A stretch of 64,000 nt of DNA from Acidimicrobiales bacterium (GCA_013912105.1 JACERY010000003.1:62001-126000); one strand, 5' to 3'. Shown: positions 35,311 through 45,336, counted from the first letter of the stretch. The notes: generated by a model not told the origin, from the letters alone. A program made the numbers and translations.

Positions 35311-36408
35311 TTATTTTTGCCGTTTCCTCTGACGTCTACTTTTTTTATCTATAGTTTCGCTTCGGTCTTCAGCTAATTTTTCCAGCAAATTAATGGAGTG
35401 ATCCGAAAGATCCGTAGGAGTTTCGACAATGACTTCAACGACTAGGTCTCCTCTCCCGCGTCGCTGAAGTTTAGGAACTCCTAGGCCACGAAATCGAAAT
35501 CTATCTCCAGTTTTTGTTGCAGCTGGTATTACGAGTGATTCAGTTGTGTCTACGGTCTTGTATTCAAGTGTTGCCCCTAGCGCAGCTTGAGTTACAGGTA
35601 TCCAAAGTTGCTCAATAAGGTTGTCTCCTGACCTTTGGAACCTGTCATGGTCGTCGACAACATAGCGCATGTGTATATCACCGCGTGAACCACCTCGACG
35701 CCCTGCTGGGCCTAAACCAGTTAAACGCTGAGTTACACCAGTATCAATTCCTTTTGGTATTTCAATAGAGAAAGATTTCTCACTTTCAGCCACTCCATAT
35801 CCGCTGCACTTTTTACAAGGATCTAAAATCATAGTTCCATGCCCATTACACGTTGGGCAAAGAACAGTGGACATTATCTGACCTAGAATGGATTGTCGAA
35901 CTTTCTGAACTTGACCATGCCCTTCGCAAGTCCGGCATTTTTCAATATCGTCAGACTCAGAGCCAGAGCCCTCGCATACTTCGCATGCAAGAGGTAACCG
36001 TAAAGTGAAAGTTGATTCGCCACCAAGAATTACTTCTTCTAAAGAAACATTGACTACGACCTCTATGTCCGCTCCCCCATTTGATACTCCAGAAGCAAAA
36101 TTGCCATTACCGAAAGGGCTACCAGACCCAAAGAATGCTTCAAAAATATCTGAGATACCACCATCACCTGGGAACCCAGCACCGCCTCGTCCATTTGTAA
36201 GTCCGAATTGGTCATACTGTTTTCTTTTAGAGTCATCACTCAAAACTTCATAAGCCATAGCGATTTCTTTGAATCTTTTTTCAGCTTCAGCATTGTCAGG
36301 GTTTGCATCAGGGTGATATTGCCGAGCTAGCTCACGGTATGCTTTTTTTATCTCTGAGGCGGATGCAGTTCTATCAACCCCGAGTACGGAATATAGATCT
36401 TCACCCAT
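35311..36408 (-). CDS. dnaJ: Chaperone protein DnaJ
   Basis: A full type I J-protein that activates DnaK. The J domain (residues about 4-70) has the HPD tripeptide in YHPDANP. A Gly-rich linker with [10 protein letters not shown] follows, then four zinc-finger repeats [24 protein letters not shown] and CKKCSGYG, and the substrate-binding C-terminal domains. I prefer ATG 36408 (GAGG nine bases upstream) over TTG 36417, which would add three residues. No hrcA or CIRCE-like repeat is seen upstream. It forms a group with rsmE and, 47 bp upstream, lepA. Confidence 0.95.
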   Translation of the reverse strand: MGEDLYSVLGVDRTASASEIKKAYRELARQYHPDANPDNAEAEKRFKEIAMAYEVLSDDSKRKQYDQFGLTNGRGGAGFPGDGGISDIFEAFFGSGSPFGNGNFASGVSNGGADIEVVVNVSLEEVILGGESTFTLRLPLACEVCEGSGSESDDIEKCRTCEGHGQVQKVRQSILGQIMSTVLCPTCNGHGTMILDPCKKCSGYGVAESEKSFSIEIPKGIDTGVTQRLTGLGPAGRRGGSRGDIHMRYVVDDHDRFQRSGDNLIEQLWIPVTQAALGATLEYKTVDTTESLVIPAATKTGDRFRFRGLGVPKLQRRGRGDLVVEVIVETPTDLSDHSINLLEKLAEDRSETIDKKSRRQRKRQK

Positions 36409-36464
36409 AACTACCAACCTCTGTATGAAATCCTGATTTAATAGATTTTACGTGAGTTAGCAGG

Positions 36465-38249
36465 TCAATCATCAAGTTTTAGCGCAGAAACGAAGGCTTC
36501 CTGAGGCACATCTACTCGGCCTATTGACTTCATTCGTTTCTTTCCTTCTTTCTGTTTCTTCAGCAATTTATTCTTTCTTGTAACGTCCCCACCGTACAGT
36601 TTCGCTGTCACATCTTTTCTATAAGCTTTGACTGTTTCACGCGAGATAATTTTACTAGAAATTGCAGCTTGAATTGGTACATCAAATTGCTGACGCGGTA
36701 TCAATTCCCGAAGTTTTTTAGTCATTTTTTGTCCATATTCGTACGATTTCTCGCGATGGACAATCGAACTGAAAGCATCAACTGAGTCACCTTGAAGGAG
36801 AATCTCTACTTTGACTAAATCGGATTTGCTATATCCATCACTTTCGTAGTCCATGCTGGCATAACCCTGTGTCCTGCTTTTCATCTGATCAAAAAAGTCT
36901 AAAACGACTTCTGCTAATGGCAATCTATACGATAATTCAACGCGCTCGGGTGAAAGGTACTCCATTTTAACCAACTCACCGCGTCGGCTTTGACACAAGT
37001 CCATCAATGCTCCCGTATAATTGCTCGGCGTAATAATTGATGCGAGCAAATACGGCTCTTCGATACTTTCAAGCTGATTGAGTGGAGGCACATCACTAGG
37101 ATTGTCAACATTCTCCATTTGCCCATTAGTTAGTGTTAGCCGATATTCAACGGATGGGGCAGTAGAAATTAAGCTCAAACTAAACTCTCGCTCAAGCCTT
37201 TCGCGAATGATCTCCATATGAAGCAAACCGAGAAAACCACATCGAAAACCAAAGCCGAGAGCGCTTGATGTCTCTGGTTCATAAGTGAAACTGGAATCGT
37301 TAAGTCGAAGCTTCTCTAATGCATCACGCAGCGTTGGGTAATCATCTCCGTCTATTGGGTAAAGACCGCTAAAAACCATCGGTTTTGGTTCTCTATAACC
37401 GTCTAGCGGTTCGCTAGCCATATCTCTTAGAGAAGTAACAGTTTCTCCTGATTTTGCATCGCCTACATCTTTTATTCCTGCGACCAAATACCCTACTTCA
37501 CCGGCTTTTAGCATTTCGACTTTTACCGGATCCGGTGATCGTATTCCTATTTCCTCAACTACTGCGTTTCTACCACGTTGTATGAAATGCACTTTTTCTC
37601 CATCTGATATTTGGCCATTCATAACACGTATTGAACTTATAACACCGCGATACTGATCGTAATGACTGTCGAATATTAAGGCCTGTAGAGGGCCCTCCGA
37701 GGACCCACTTGGAGCTGGTACCCTTTCGACGATCCTATCAAGCAACTCAGAAACGCCTTCGCCTGTCTTTGCGCTTATCTTTAATATTTCCTCAGATGGT
37801 ATGCCTAGAACTTGTTCAATTTCTGAAGCATATAGCTCTGGTTCTGCGGCCGGTAAATCGATTTTATTCAGCGCTACCACTATCTCAAGATCGTTTTCAA
37901 TTGCAAGATATGTGTTAGCTAGTGTTTGTGCTTCGATACCTTGAGCAGCGTCAACCAGAAGAACAACTCCTTCGCAAGCTGCCAAAGAGCGCGAGACTTC
38001 ATACCCAAAGTCAACGTGCCCCGGAGTGTCAATCAGGTTTATTTTCACGTCTTCATGTTGTAAACACACACTCTGAAGTTTGATTGTTATTCCTCTTTCT
38101 CTTTCTAAATCCATAGAATCTAAGTATTGAGCGCGCATCTCTCTAGGATCGACTGCCCCACATAACTCAAGCATGCGGTCAGCTAAGGTTGACTTACCGT
38201 GATCTATGTGTGCGATTATCGCTATATTTCGAATATTTTGTTGTTTCAT
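36465..38249 (-). CDS. lepA: Elongation factor 4 (LepA)
   Basis: A 594-aa ribosomal GTPase. GTP-binding motifs are AHIDHGKST (G1), the RGITIK loop (G2), DTPGHVDF (G3), NKIDLP (G4) and SAKTGEG (G5). The LepA-specific C-terminal domain is complete, with [22 protein letters not shown] near the end (split here only by position). The frame extends 32 codons upstream to 38345, but ATG 38249 gives the normal LepA start MKQQNIRN. With that start the gap to the divergent rpsT is 131 bp, enough for both promoters. Confidence 0.96.
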   Translation of the reverse strand: MKQQNIRNIAIIAHIDHGKSTLADRMLELCGAVDPREMRAQYLDSMDLERERGITIKLQSVCLQHEDVKINLIDTPGHVDFGYEVSRSLAACEGVVLLVDAAQGIEAQTLANTYLAIENDLEIVVALNKIDLPAAEPELYASEIEQVLGIPSEEILKISAKTGEGVSELLDRIVERVPAPSGSSEGPLQALIFDSHYDQYRGVISSIRVMNGQISDGEKVHFIQRGRNAVVEEIGIRSPDPVKVEMLKAGEVGYLVAGIKDVGDAKSGETVTSLRDMASEPLDGYREPKPMVFSGLYPIDGDDYPTLRDALEKLRLNDSSFTYEPETSSALGFGFRCGFLGLLHMEIIRERLEREFSLSLISTAPSVEYRLTLTNGQMENVDNPSDVPPLNQLESIEEPYLLASIITPSNYTGALMDLCQSRRGELVKMEYLSPERVELSYRLPLAEVVLDFFDQMKSRTQGYASMDYESDGYSKSDLVKVEILLQGDSVDAFSSIVHREKSYEYGQKMTKKLRELIPRQQFDVPIQAAISSKIISRETVKAYRKDVTAKLYGGDVTRKNKLLKKQKEGKKRMKSIGRVDVPQEAFVSALKLDD

Positions 38250-38380
38250 ATTAGTTCTTGTTCGGATATGTCCTATTTTTACACTGATTCGGTAGCATAT
38301 GAGGTAACTAGTGACGGTAGTTGCGTTCGGAAGAAACTCCTCCAATTGTGCCGTTAAATAATTTTACAAGGGCAAAAAAC

Positions 38381-38638
38381 GTGGCAAACATTAAAGGTCA
38401 AATAAAACGAAATCGTCAAAACGAAAAAAGGCGAATTAAAAACAAGGGAATTAGGTCTGAGATCAATTCGAGAATTAAATCTGTTGTATCAAACGCTGAA
38501 TCTGGTGAAGCTGAGGCAGAAGAACTTCGGTTGGCCATTAAGAAAATTGATAAAGCTGTTGCAAAGAAAATACTTCATAAAAACACAGCTGCGCGAAAGA
38601 AAAGCCGCTTGGCTAAACGTTTGGACTCCATACAGTAG
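38381..38638 (+). CDS. rpsT: 30S ribosomal protein S20
   Basis: An 85-aa, very basic helical ribosomal protein binding 16S rRNA. The start is GTG 38381, giving the canonical MANIKGQIKRNRQNEKRR N-terminus; longer readings into the upstream region are not credible. The C-terminus KKILHKNTAARKKSRLAKRL is typical of bS20. It is divergent from lepA and converges on holA with 11 bp between them, the common rpsT-holA-lepA neighbourhood. Confidence 0.95.
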   Translation: MANIKGQIKRNRQNEKRRIKNKGIRSEINSRIKSVVSNAESGEAEAEELRLAIKKIDKAVAKKILHKNTAARKKSRLAKRLDSIQ

Positions 38639-38649
38639 TCATAAGGCGT

Positions 38650-39657
38650 TCACCTATAGAGGTTGGATAATCTCGCTACTAAAAGTTCCATAGTTACTTC
38701 TGGAGGAGTTCCGGTAGAGCCTCTTAAATGAAGATCCGCTTTTGAAAGTAAAACAATAGCTTTCTTGCTTCTTTCGTTACCTAACTTTTTCGCCTCAGTA
38801 AGCGTTTTCTTTGAGCGAAACGTTGAGTTATCTCCTAATTCTTCAGCTGCTCTTTGCGGATTAGAAATATTTAGGCCTGCGATTCGAAGGATCCTGCTAA
38901 AGTGGCTGCTCAAGAAGGCGATCAGTTGCATTGGATGTCGTCCACCAGGTCCTTGCATCCTAGCCAAGGTTTCTAAAGCAGAAGCTGGATTACCTTTAGC
39001 AATAGCGTCAGTTAATTCCCATGGGGGCACATCACCAAGTTCTCCTAAGTAAGGATTGATATCATCAGGTTTGAGGTGACTGCCTTCACCGAATGTTGAA
39101 CGCAGCGTTTCCAAAAGTGCGGGTACGCGTGCAATCTCTTCTCCGACAGTCTCAACTATGAGATCAATTGAAGCTCTATCGAAATTCAATCCTGAGCTTG
39201 CTACTTGTTCAATAATCCATTCCTTAGCTTTACGACCTACACGCGCATCAATTATGCGGCCATGGCTGTTCACCGCCTCAAGCAACTTCTTGGGTATTTG
39301 CCCTAATCGTTGCAATTTCGGTCCTTTTTCCCAAACAAGAATGACAGAATTAGAAGGAAGTGGGTTTTCAAGATAGCTAAGTAACGAAGCAATATCCTCC
39401 AACCGGGAGAATCTCCCCAACTCACGACCAAGAACAATTCGGTTCTCAGTTAGGAAAGGGATAGTTTGTGCAGCGTTTATCAAAGGCACAAGAGAAAAAT
39501 TGCCTTCAGCATCTTCGTAATCCTGCTCTGCCAACTCCTCAAGCAGCAGGGAACGATCGCCATCGCCTATCAGTTCGGCAGTTAGCTTTGTTACTTCGCG
39601 ACCAATAACGGAAGAGTCATCTCCTCGTATCAGGTAAACAGCTTCATGGGCTCCCAT
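38650..39657 (-). CDS. holA: DNA polymerase III delta subunit
   Basis: A 335-aa clamp-loader subunit that opens the beta clamp. The sequence has the low conservation usual for HolA, but the arrangement matches: N-terminal YLIRGDDSSVIGREVTKL, an SVILVWEKGPKLQRLGQ strand, then a C-terminal helical collar domain containing the GRHPMQLIAFLSSHFSRILRI motif that is typical of bacterial delta subunits. It converges with rpsT, a conserved association. No comEC gene precedes it, unlike in many actinobacteria. Confidence 0.87.
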   Translation of the reverse strand: MGAHEAVYLIRGDDSSVIGREVTKLTAELIGDGDRSLLLEELAEQDYEDAEGNFSLVPLINAAQTIPFLTENRIVLGRELGRFSRLEDIASLLSYLENPLPSNSVILVWEKGPKLQRLGQIPKKLLEAVNSHGRIIDARVGRKAKEWIIEQVASSGLNFDRASIDLIVETVGEEIARVPALLETLRSTFGEGSHLKPDDINPYLGELGDVPPWELTDAIAKGNPASALETLARMQGPGGRHPMQLIAFLSSHFSRILRIAGLNISNPQRAAEELGDNSTFRSKKTLTEAKKLGNERSKKAIVLLSKADLHLRGSTGTPPEVTMELLVARLSNLYR

Positions 39658-39694
39658 TCCTCAAAGATACACGACATAAAAGCTAAAGGTTATT

Positions 39695-40396
39695 TTAGAA
39701 TAACTTTGATGCCAACTTCCTTCGGTAACTTCCAGCTTCAACTGATTCTGGACCGAGTACATCGAGCAGATCTACAAACTCCTGTCGTGCTACCTCATCA
39801 TCTTTTACATCTTCCAAGAGGACTTCTAACCTTTCCAAAATCTCATCTAATTTCACGTCTCCCGTGCGCGCTATTGCTGTTAGCTGCCTTGTTCTAGGTG
39901 ACTCGGGAATTCGCTGAAGAAGAGAAAGCGCTTCTTCACTTCGATCTGTTTCAACATAAAGACTTGCAAGAGCAATTACTGCATCTTCATGATCTGGAAC
40001 AGCTGTCAGTATCTCTTCTAAACTCTCTTCAGAACCATCTTCTAGGAGAGTTTCAATTATCTTCTCTTGCTCACTTGGCAATAACTTATTAACGAAATCG
40101 GTTACTTGATCTTCGCCCTGTGCCCCCATAAAACCGTCAACTATAGCCCCATCTCTAAATGCGTAGACTGCAGGAATACTTTGGACTTGAAAAGTTTCGC
40201 GTACTTGTGGATTCTCGTCAATGTTAACTTTTGCAAGCTCCACTTTTCCATCTGTTCTGTTGATCACCGTTTCTATAATAGGAGTCAAGGATTTGCAGGG
40301 TTCACACCAGGGTGCCCACAGATCTACGATGACAGGCAGCACCTTGGAACGCTCAATAACTTCTTCAGAAAAAGTTGAGTCAGTCACGTCAGGCAT
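39695..40396 (-). CDS. Thioredoxin-TPR protein (CnoX/YbbN-like)
   Basis: A 233-aa protein with an N-terminal thioredoxin domain (active site WCEPCK near residues 31-36, SIPAVYAFRDG cis-Pro loop) and a C-terminal TPR-like helical region from about 115. This architecture is that of YbbN/CnoX, a holdase-type chaperedoxin that guards clients of GroEL or DnaK. The CxxC pair is intact, unlike the inactive E. coli YbbN site. The start ATG 40396 fits the usual N-terminus. It is 37 bp upstream of holA on the same strand. Confidence 0.88.
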   Translation of the reverse strand: MPDVTDSTFSEEVIERSKVLPVIVDLWAPWCEPCKSLTPIIETVINRTDGKVELAKVNIDENPQVRETFQVQSIPAVYAFRDGAIVDGFMGAQGEDQVTDFVNKLLPSEQEKIIETLLEDGSEESLEEILTAVPDHEDAVIALASLYVETDRSEEALSLLQRIPESPRTRQLTAIARTGDVKLDEILERLEVLLEDVKDDEVARQEFVDLLDVLGPESVEAGSYRRKLASKLF

Positions 40397-40528
40397 ACGC
40401 AGAATATACCGTGTCTACGTCAGAATCGTTAATATATTGAACTAGATTTCTTCTCATACACGCAAATATTATGAATATGCTTTGCTGAAGACGTAACGAA
40501 CTTGTATCACTTTCTCTATTCGTACCTG

Positions 40529-40601
40529 TGGAGCTAAGGGGAATTGAACCCCTGACCTCTTCCATGCCATGGAAGCGCTCTACCAACTGAGCTATAGCCC
40601 C
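40529..40601 (-). tRNA. tRNA-Ala (anticodon GGC)
   Basis: A complete 73-nt cloverleaf on the minus strand. The acceptor stem is GGGGCTA paired with TAGCTCC plus discriminator A, including the G3-U70 wobble that is the alanine identity mark. The D arm is GCTCAGTTGGTAGAGC. The anticodon arm is CTTCC-ATGGCAT-GGAAG with anticodon GGC. The T arm is CAGGG-GTTCAAT-CCCCT-like. CCA is not encoded. Confidence 0.97.
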
Positions 40602-40659
40602 TTAACTTGGTAACTTTATCTTGTACTATTCACTGCAAGACAGAAAGCCGGAAATTGCC

Positions 40660-41010
40660 CTACACAATTTTCTCAGTTGGGGCATCCGACCAAAGTTTAT
40701 CTAGTTGATAATGCTCGTGTTCCTTTAAATCAAAAACATGAACAACAAAGTCGCCGTAATCCATGAGAACCCATTTGAAATCCGTAAGCCCCTCAATTCG
40801 TCTAGGGCTTGGTCCTGTTCCTTTCTTTATCGCATCTTCTATCTCCTCAACTATGGCACGTACTTGCCTAGTATTTCTTCCACAAGTTATGACGAAATGG
40901 TCTGTGATTCCTATCACATCGCCCACATCAACAACTGACGTCTCTTCACCCAATTTGTCATTAATTGCCTGTAAAGCAAGTTCTATCCATTGTGACTTCA
41001 TATCTGCCAA
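40660..41010 (-). CDS. rsfS: Ribosomal silencing factor RsfS
   Basis: A 116-aa protein that binds uL14 and blocks subunit joining when nutrients run out. The core VVDVGDVIGITDHFVITCGRNTRQ-type segment (residues 26-49) and the later WVLMDYGDFVVHVF are diagnostic of RsfS/Iojap. It follows the LCP-like gene and nadD on the same strand, the standard actinobacterial nadD - LytR - rsfS order. The start could be ATG 41010 or, three residues in, ATG 41001. Confidence 0.94.
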   Translation of the reverse strand: MADMKSQWIELALQAINDKLGEETSVVDVGDVIGITDHFVITCGRNTRQVRAIVEEIEDAIKKGTGPSPRRIEGLTDFKWVLMDYGDFVVHVFDLKEHEHYQLDKLWSDAPTEKIV

Positions 41011-41025
41011 CCAATCATTGTCCTA

Positions 41026-42174
41026 TCAATCAAGCCCTAAAGAATTACGTCCTATTATAACCGTGACGTCAATAGCTGTTTCTGTAATAGGGTCATAGGT
41101 TAGTTCAGCACCTGATATGGCGTTAGAAAAATCATTAACCAGGGGAAGCAAACTTTCGTTGTGATAAATTATCTGGCTTTTGTCGACCCCATATGTCTCC
41201 GCATTCCCTAGCAGCAGTATTTGCGCTCCACTAGCCACGAGAGGCGGTACGTATGAATTTGGGAGATCCAGACCTCCGATACCGTCAAGAAGCTTTACTT
41301 TTGGGCGTGATCCGCTTGAAGCAGATGTAGGAAATGGAATCATTTGCAATATAAGACTCTTCATATCGTCTCTATTTGTCGAGAAACTTGCTCTTGATGA
41401 AGATTCTTCTACTAATGGTGGCTCAAATAAAAGCATTTCACCTCTTCCCAGCGCAGCTAACATTCTCATCAATTGAGGTTCACTACTATCGGAATTCTCT
41501 AAATCAATATCAGTTGTTCGAACAAGATCCACCCATGAGGACCAGAATCTTTGATTACGAACCCAACGGTTATAGGGAGACTCAGAGGGGTTCTCCCAAG
41601 CAATAAAATCATCTAGCCTTTCGGGAGCAACAGATATATTTCCCGAATCGAAAACGACGATTTGTTGACCGTCTTCTGAGGTCGTTAAAGGGTCGTCTAT
41701 CTCTACCGTTATCTCCCCTATTTGCGAGAAATGCTCAATCCAGAAATCGTTAGAAAGAACACCAGTGCTATCAAACCCAACTGTGAAATAATCGCCTACT
41801 GATTGCTCTAAACCTACTACCCCATTGATGTTATAAATCTCGCCCGCAGTCATTTCTTCTCCGATTAGAAGCTCAGATGGAAGCACGATAAGCGAACCTC
41901 CAATATCATTAGGGAATAGGGAAATTACTACCACGGAGATTAGCTCTCCCGATTGATCTTCTACTATCCCAAGGTAAGACGGGGTAGGCGTTATATAAAT
42001 TTCATAACCCTCAGCAGTTGGGTCCAGAATGACCTCAGTCAACTCGCCGTCTGCTGAATTCAAAATTGCATTCGTAGCATTAAGAATTAACGCTACTATG
42101 GCTCCAGCCAAAACTATGAGTGCCACTGGAACACCGAACATCCACCACCGAAACTTCTGAGCCGACATCTTCAA
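41026..42174 (-). CDS. LytR/CpsA/Psr-like membrane protein with LytR_C domain
   Basis: A 382-aa protein with one N-terminal membrane anchor (about residues 12-33) and the rest outside the cell. The C-terminal 90 residues (VKLLDGIGGLDLPNSYVPPL and on, ending TAIDVTVIIG) match the LytR_C domain. The middle corresponds to an LCP domain, with VVVISLFPNDIGGSLIVLPS and INGVVGLEQSVGDYF, but the Arg and Asp residues that bind pyrophosphate in active LCP ligases are not evident. It may be a non-catalytic LCP relative. It lies between nadD (4-bp overlap) and rsfS, exactly where actinobacteria keep a LytR gene. Confidence 0.75.
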   Translation of the reverse strand: MKMSAQKFRWWMFGVPVALIVLAGAIVALILNATNAILNSADGELTEVILDPTAEGYEIYITPTPSYLGIVEDQSGELISVVVISLFPNDIGGSLIVLPSELLIGEEMTAGEIYNINGVVGLEQSVGDYFTVGFDSTGVLSNDFWIEHFSQIGEITVEIDDPLTTSEDGQQIVVFDSGNISVAPERLDDFIAWENPSESPYNRWVRNQRFWSSWVDLVRTTDIDLENSDSSEPQLMRMLAALGRGEMLLFEPPLVEESSSRASFSTNRDDMKSLILQMIPFPTSASSGSRPKVKLLDGIGGLDLPNSYVPPLVASGAQILLLGNAETYGVDKSQIIYHNESLLPLVNDFSNAISGAELTYDPITETAIDVTVIIGRNSLGLD

Positions 42175-42767
42175 GTTTCGCTACCATAAATCAATTTATT
42201 CTTAATGTAGTTCTCCACAAGGGCAGGAAGCATTTCATCAACTCCCAAACCATTTGCTAATCTTTTTTTTATTTCTTCTGAAGAAATGTCAATGTTTGGA
42301 CCTTCTAATCGGGTTGCTGATTCAAAGAAATCCGGTAAGCGTTGTTGCAAACCCGGCCTATCAACGACGATAAGGCCAGCTAAGGCAGGTATCTCATCAT
42401 AGTTTTCCCAAGATTGGATACCCAAGGCGGCATCGTAACCAAGTATTAGTTCAAAATTGTGATTGGGATACAACATTGAGAGAGCTTGAAGAGTACGCGT
42501 GGTTATAGATTGTCCACCTAAAGCAATCTCAATATCGGATACTTCTAGTTTTGCTTCTTCAGCTAGCAAAATTTCAACCATTGCATATCGATCACTTGCA
42601 TTGGTAATTTCCATTTCCCCAGTCTTTTGCCAAGGGTCATTCGCTACCACATAGATTATTTTTTCTAAATCGACTTCCGAAGCTACAAATTTGCCTACTT
42701 CTAGATGACCGAAGTGCGGTGGATCAAAAGTACCTCCGAACACACCGATAGCTGATTTTTTTTCCAC
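42171..42767 (-). CDS. nadD: Nicotinate-nucleotide adenylyltransferase
   Basis: A 198-aa NAD biosynthesis enzyme adenylating nicotinate mononucleotide. The nucleotidyltransferase signature GVFGGTFDPPHFGHLEVG (with the HxGH motif as HFGH) is at residues 8-25, YVVANDPWQK is the substrate loop, and the C-terminal DISSEEIKKRLANG is the ISSTxIR-like motif. It is first of the nadD - LCP - rsfS run. proA, often found just upstream of nadD in related genomes, is absent here, and proB is about 7 kb away. Confidence 0.94.
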   Translation of the reverse strand: MEKKSAIGVFGGTFDPPHFGHLEVGKFVASEVDLEKIIYVVANDPWQKTGEMEITNASDRYAMVEILLAEEAKLEVSDIEIALGGQSITTRTLQALSMLYPNHNFELILGYDAALGIQSWENYDEIPALAGLIVVDRPGLQQRLPDFFESATRLEGPNIDISSEEIKKRLANGLGVDEMLPALVENYIKNKLIYGSET

Positions 42768-43071
42768 AAAGGAAGTTTACTAGGCTCCCCTTCAGGCGAT
42801 ACATGTTCACTTAAAACAAGCTTTAACCAGTGAATTTAAAAAAAATCATAGAAATGCTGGATTTTTCTTTAATTATCAATTATTGTAGTTTTGCTTTTAA
42901 CCACGGGCCTTTTTGGGTCGTAAATTGACGCGCTATGCGCTTCAAAAAGCACAGACAACAAAATCCATCATCAAGATCCCCCCGATCCGTTAGATGATTT
43001 AGGGTTAAAAAAATTGTTGTACAAAATTCTGGGAAACCAGACCAACCCCCCATAGTGAGAAGAAAAAGAAT
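42768..43071. other. AT-rich intergenic region, no gene assigned
   Basis: A 304-bp gap between divergent nadD and the sigma factor gene. It is AT-rich with several A and T runs. TTGACG-like bases at about 42926 and a short GCGC-TAT-GCGC inverted repeat are visible, but I cannot place a convincing promoter. An ATG in that repeat opens a 20-codon frame with no ribosome binding site. The length suggests regulation of the sigma gene. Confidence 0.4.
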
Positions 43072-43908
43072 ATGAGTGATTCAGTAGGACAATATTTAAA
43101 CGAGATAGGACTTGTTCCTTTGCTAACTGCAGCAGAAGAACGCGAACTGTCGCAAATTATCGAAAAAGGCGTAGAAGCAAGACAACGTCTAGCTGACGGC
43201 GAAAAAGGCATTGAATTAAAACGTGCTGATAGAAAAGCAGCTGAAGCAAAAGACAGGTTCATAAGAGCTAACCTCCGCCTTGTAGTAAGCGTTGCTCGCC
43301 GATACCCACTTCCTGCTGGCATGGAATTGCTCGATCTTATCCAAGAGGGAAATCTTGGACTTGAACATGCCGTAGATAAGTTTGATTGGAGAAAAGGTTT
43401 CAAGTTTTCAACATACGCTACGTTCTGGATTCGACAAGCAATTGGAAGAGCGCTGGATCAAAAAGCCAGCTTAGTGCGACTTCCTGGTGACCGTTCAGCG
43501 AGCTTAAGAGCAGCCCTTAGGCAAGTTTCAGGCGATGGTGATGAGTTAGATGAGGAACATGCTCGACTTCATCGATTAACAACGCCAACCTCATTAGATA
43601 GAACTATCGGTGATGATGACAGTAACGAACTCGTTGATTTACTTCCAGATGTCAATCCAGGTCCAGAACAAGCAGTGATGGAAGAGGCTAGAGAAACGAT
43701 GGTATACGACCTTCTAAATGTTCTCGATGATAGAGCTCGCTACGCTGTTGAACAACGATTTGGACTCCAAGATGGACGAAAGCGAAGTTATCGTGAAGTT
43801 GGAGAAGAGTTAGGTGTAACTGCTGAAGCAGCCCGTAGGCTAGTCAAACGCGCAGTCAATATTGTTCGTGAGAGTGCCCCCGATCAAGCTGATATCGACG
43901 CTGCTTAG
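43072..43908 (+). CDS. RNA polymerase sigma factor, sigma-70 group 2 type
   Basis: A 278-aa sigma factor. Region 1.2 is at 4-32 (VGQYLNEIGLVPLLTAAEE), region 2 at about 63-135 with RANLRLVVSVARRY, DLIQEGNLGLEHAVDKFDW (core binding and -10 recognition) and GFKFSTYATFWIRQAI (2.3-2.4), and region 4.2 near 240-270 (YREVGEELGVTAEAARRLVKRA). There is no long acidic region 1.1, so it is a SigB/HrdA-like alternative rather than the primary sigma factor. The stop is followed by DAHP synthase 76 bp on. The long AT-rich region before it suggests regulated transcription. Confidence 0.92.
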   Translation: MSDSVGQYLNEIGLVPLLTAAEERELSQIIEKGVEARQRLADGEKGIELKRADRKAAEAKDRFIRANLRLVVSVARRYPLPAGMELLDLIQEGNLGLEHAVDKFDWRKGFKFSTYATFWIRQAIGRALDQKASLVRLPGDRSASLRAALRQVSGDGDELDEEHARLHRLTTPTSLDRTIGDDDSNELVDLLPDVNPGPEQAVMEEARETMVYDLLNVLDDRARYAVEQRFGLQDGRKRSYREVGEELGVTAEAARRLVKRAVNIVRESAPDQADIDAA

Positions 43909-43984
43909 ATCAAATTTGGACAGTTTTATTGACCAATACGTTAAATCAGTTGTGATCTGCGCCATATAACGAGAGACTTATTAG

Positions 43985-45328
43985 GTGACGAATAATTGGA
44001 CGCCCCATACATGGAAAGAATTTCCAGTTGACCAACAACCTGATTGGCCAAATTCTAATGAACTTGAAAATGTTCTGAAAGAAATATCGAGCCTTCCTCC
44101 ACTCGTGTTTGCTGGGGAAGCTCGAACCCTGCAAGAACAGTTAGGTCAAGTTTGCACTGGGGACGCAATTCTTCTTCAAGCAGGAGACTGTGCTGAGTCG
44201 TTTGATGCTCTTTCAGCTAACTCTATTAGAGACAAGCTAAAAGTTATTCTACAGATGGCAGTCGCATTAACATATTCAACTGGTCTACCGGTAGTAAAAA
44301 TAGGTCGGATTGCTGGACAATTTGCAAAACCACGATCGAGCCCAACAGAGACAAAAGACAATTTAGAACTTCCCTCGTTTCGTGGCCACATTGTAAATGA
44401 TGCGGATTTTGAAGCCGGAGCTCGAAAAGCAAATCCGCAGCGTTTGCTGCAGGCCTACCACCAAAGCTCATCAACTTTAAATTTGCTTAGAGCTTTTACT
44501 CGAGGCGGTTTTGCTGACCTAGCTCAGGTCCATTCATGGAACCAAGAATTTGTTGCTAAAAGCCCTGCAGGAGCACAATACAAACAAATAGCTGATGGAA
44601 TTACCGATGCGTTGGCGTTTATGAAAGCTTGTGGAGTCACATCAAAAGATAACCCCGCATTACACGAGGTCGATTTCTACACTAGCCACGAGGCATTATT
44701 GCTAGGTTATGAACAAGCTTTAACACGTCAAGATTCTACGAGCGGGAATTGGTATGACTGCTCTGCCCATATGCTGTGGATTGGCGAAAGAACTCGGCAA
44801 CTTGATGGGGCGCACGTTGAATTTCTCCGAGGAGTGAATAATCCTCTTGGGTGCAAAATTGGCCCTACTGCTTCACCACAAGACGTGATAAGCCTTTGCG
44901 AAGCATTAAATCCCGATCAGATTCCGGGACGGCTTACTTTAATTACTCGTATGGGTGCTTCGCAGGTTAATGAATTACTTCCAGACCTTGTCCAGTCAGT
45001 TGAACAGTCAAACCATCCAGTTGTCTGGGCTTGCGACCCGATGCATGGCAATACCTTTACTGCAGAGTCTGGACTCAAAACAAGAGAGTTTGACGATGTC
45101 CTAGAAGAAACCAAAAGTTTTTTTAACATCCATAAATCAATTGGTAGTTGGGCCGGCGGGATACATATTGAATTAACTGGAGATGACGTGACTGAATGCC
45201 TTGGAGGGGCAGACAAGGTTTCCGACGAAGATTTAGCGCTTCGGTATGAAACAATGTGCGACCCTAGATTAAATGCATCCCAAAGCCTTGAACTGGCATT
45301 CCATGTATCGGAACAACTTAGAAATTAG
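43985..45328 (+). CDS. aroG: 3-Deoxy-7-phosphoheptulonate synthase, class II
   Basis: A 447-aa enzyme for the first step of aromatic amino-acid synthesis (DAHP from PEP and erythrose-4-phosphate). Class II motifs: VFAGEARTLQEQLG, LLQAGDCAESF (metal Cys), VKIGRIAGQFAKPRS (PEP binding), VWACDPMHGNT (metal His) and GGIHIELTGDDVTECLGG (Glu). Class II enzymes are typical of actinobacteria and plants. It starts with GTG 43985. Convergent with the VWA gene, 8 bp apart. Confidence 0.96.
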   Translation: MTNNWTPHTWKEFPVDQQPDWPNSNELENVLKEISSLPPLVFAGEARTLQEQLGQVCTGDAILLQAGDCAESFDALSANSIRDKLKVILQMAVALTYSTGLPVVKIGRIAGQFAKPRSSPTETKDNLELPSFRGHIVNDADFEAGARKANPQRLLQAYHQSSSTLNLLRAFTRGGFADLAQVHSWNQEFVAKSPAGAQYKQIADGITDALAFMKACGVTSKDNPALHEVDFYTSHEALLLGYEQALTRQDSTSGNWYDCSAHMLWIGERTRQLDGAHVEFLRGVNNPLGCKIGPTASPQDVISLCEALNPDQIPGRLTLITRMGASQVNELLPDLVQSVEQSNHPVVWACDPMHGNTFTAESGLKTREFDDVLEETKSFFNIHKSIGSWAGGIHIELTGDDVTECLGGADKVSDEDLALRYETMCDPRLNASQSLELAFHVSEQLRN

Positions 45329-45336
45329 CTTTAGAT

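Noticed and set aside
38250..38345. N-terminal extension of LepA
   Set aside because: The 32 extra codons have no homology to LepA, and ATG 38249 gives the canonical start; the stretch is better read as the lepA/rpsT promoter region.
42939..43001. 20-codon leader peptide before the sigma factor
   Set aside because: No ribosome site, no attenuator-type codons and no clear hairpin pair; insufficient to call a gene.
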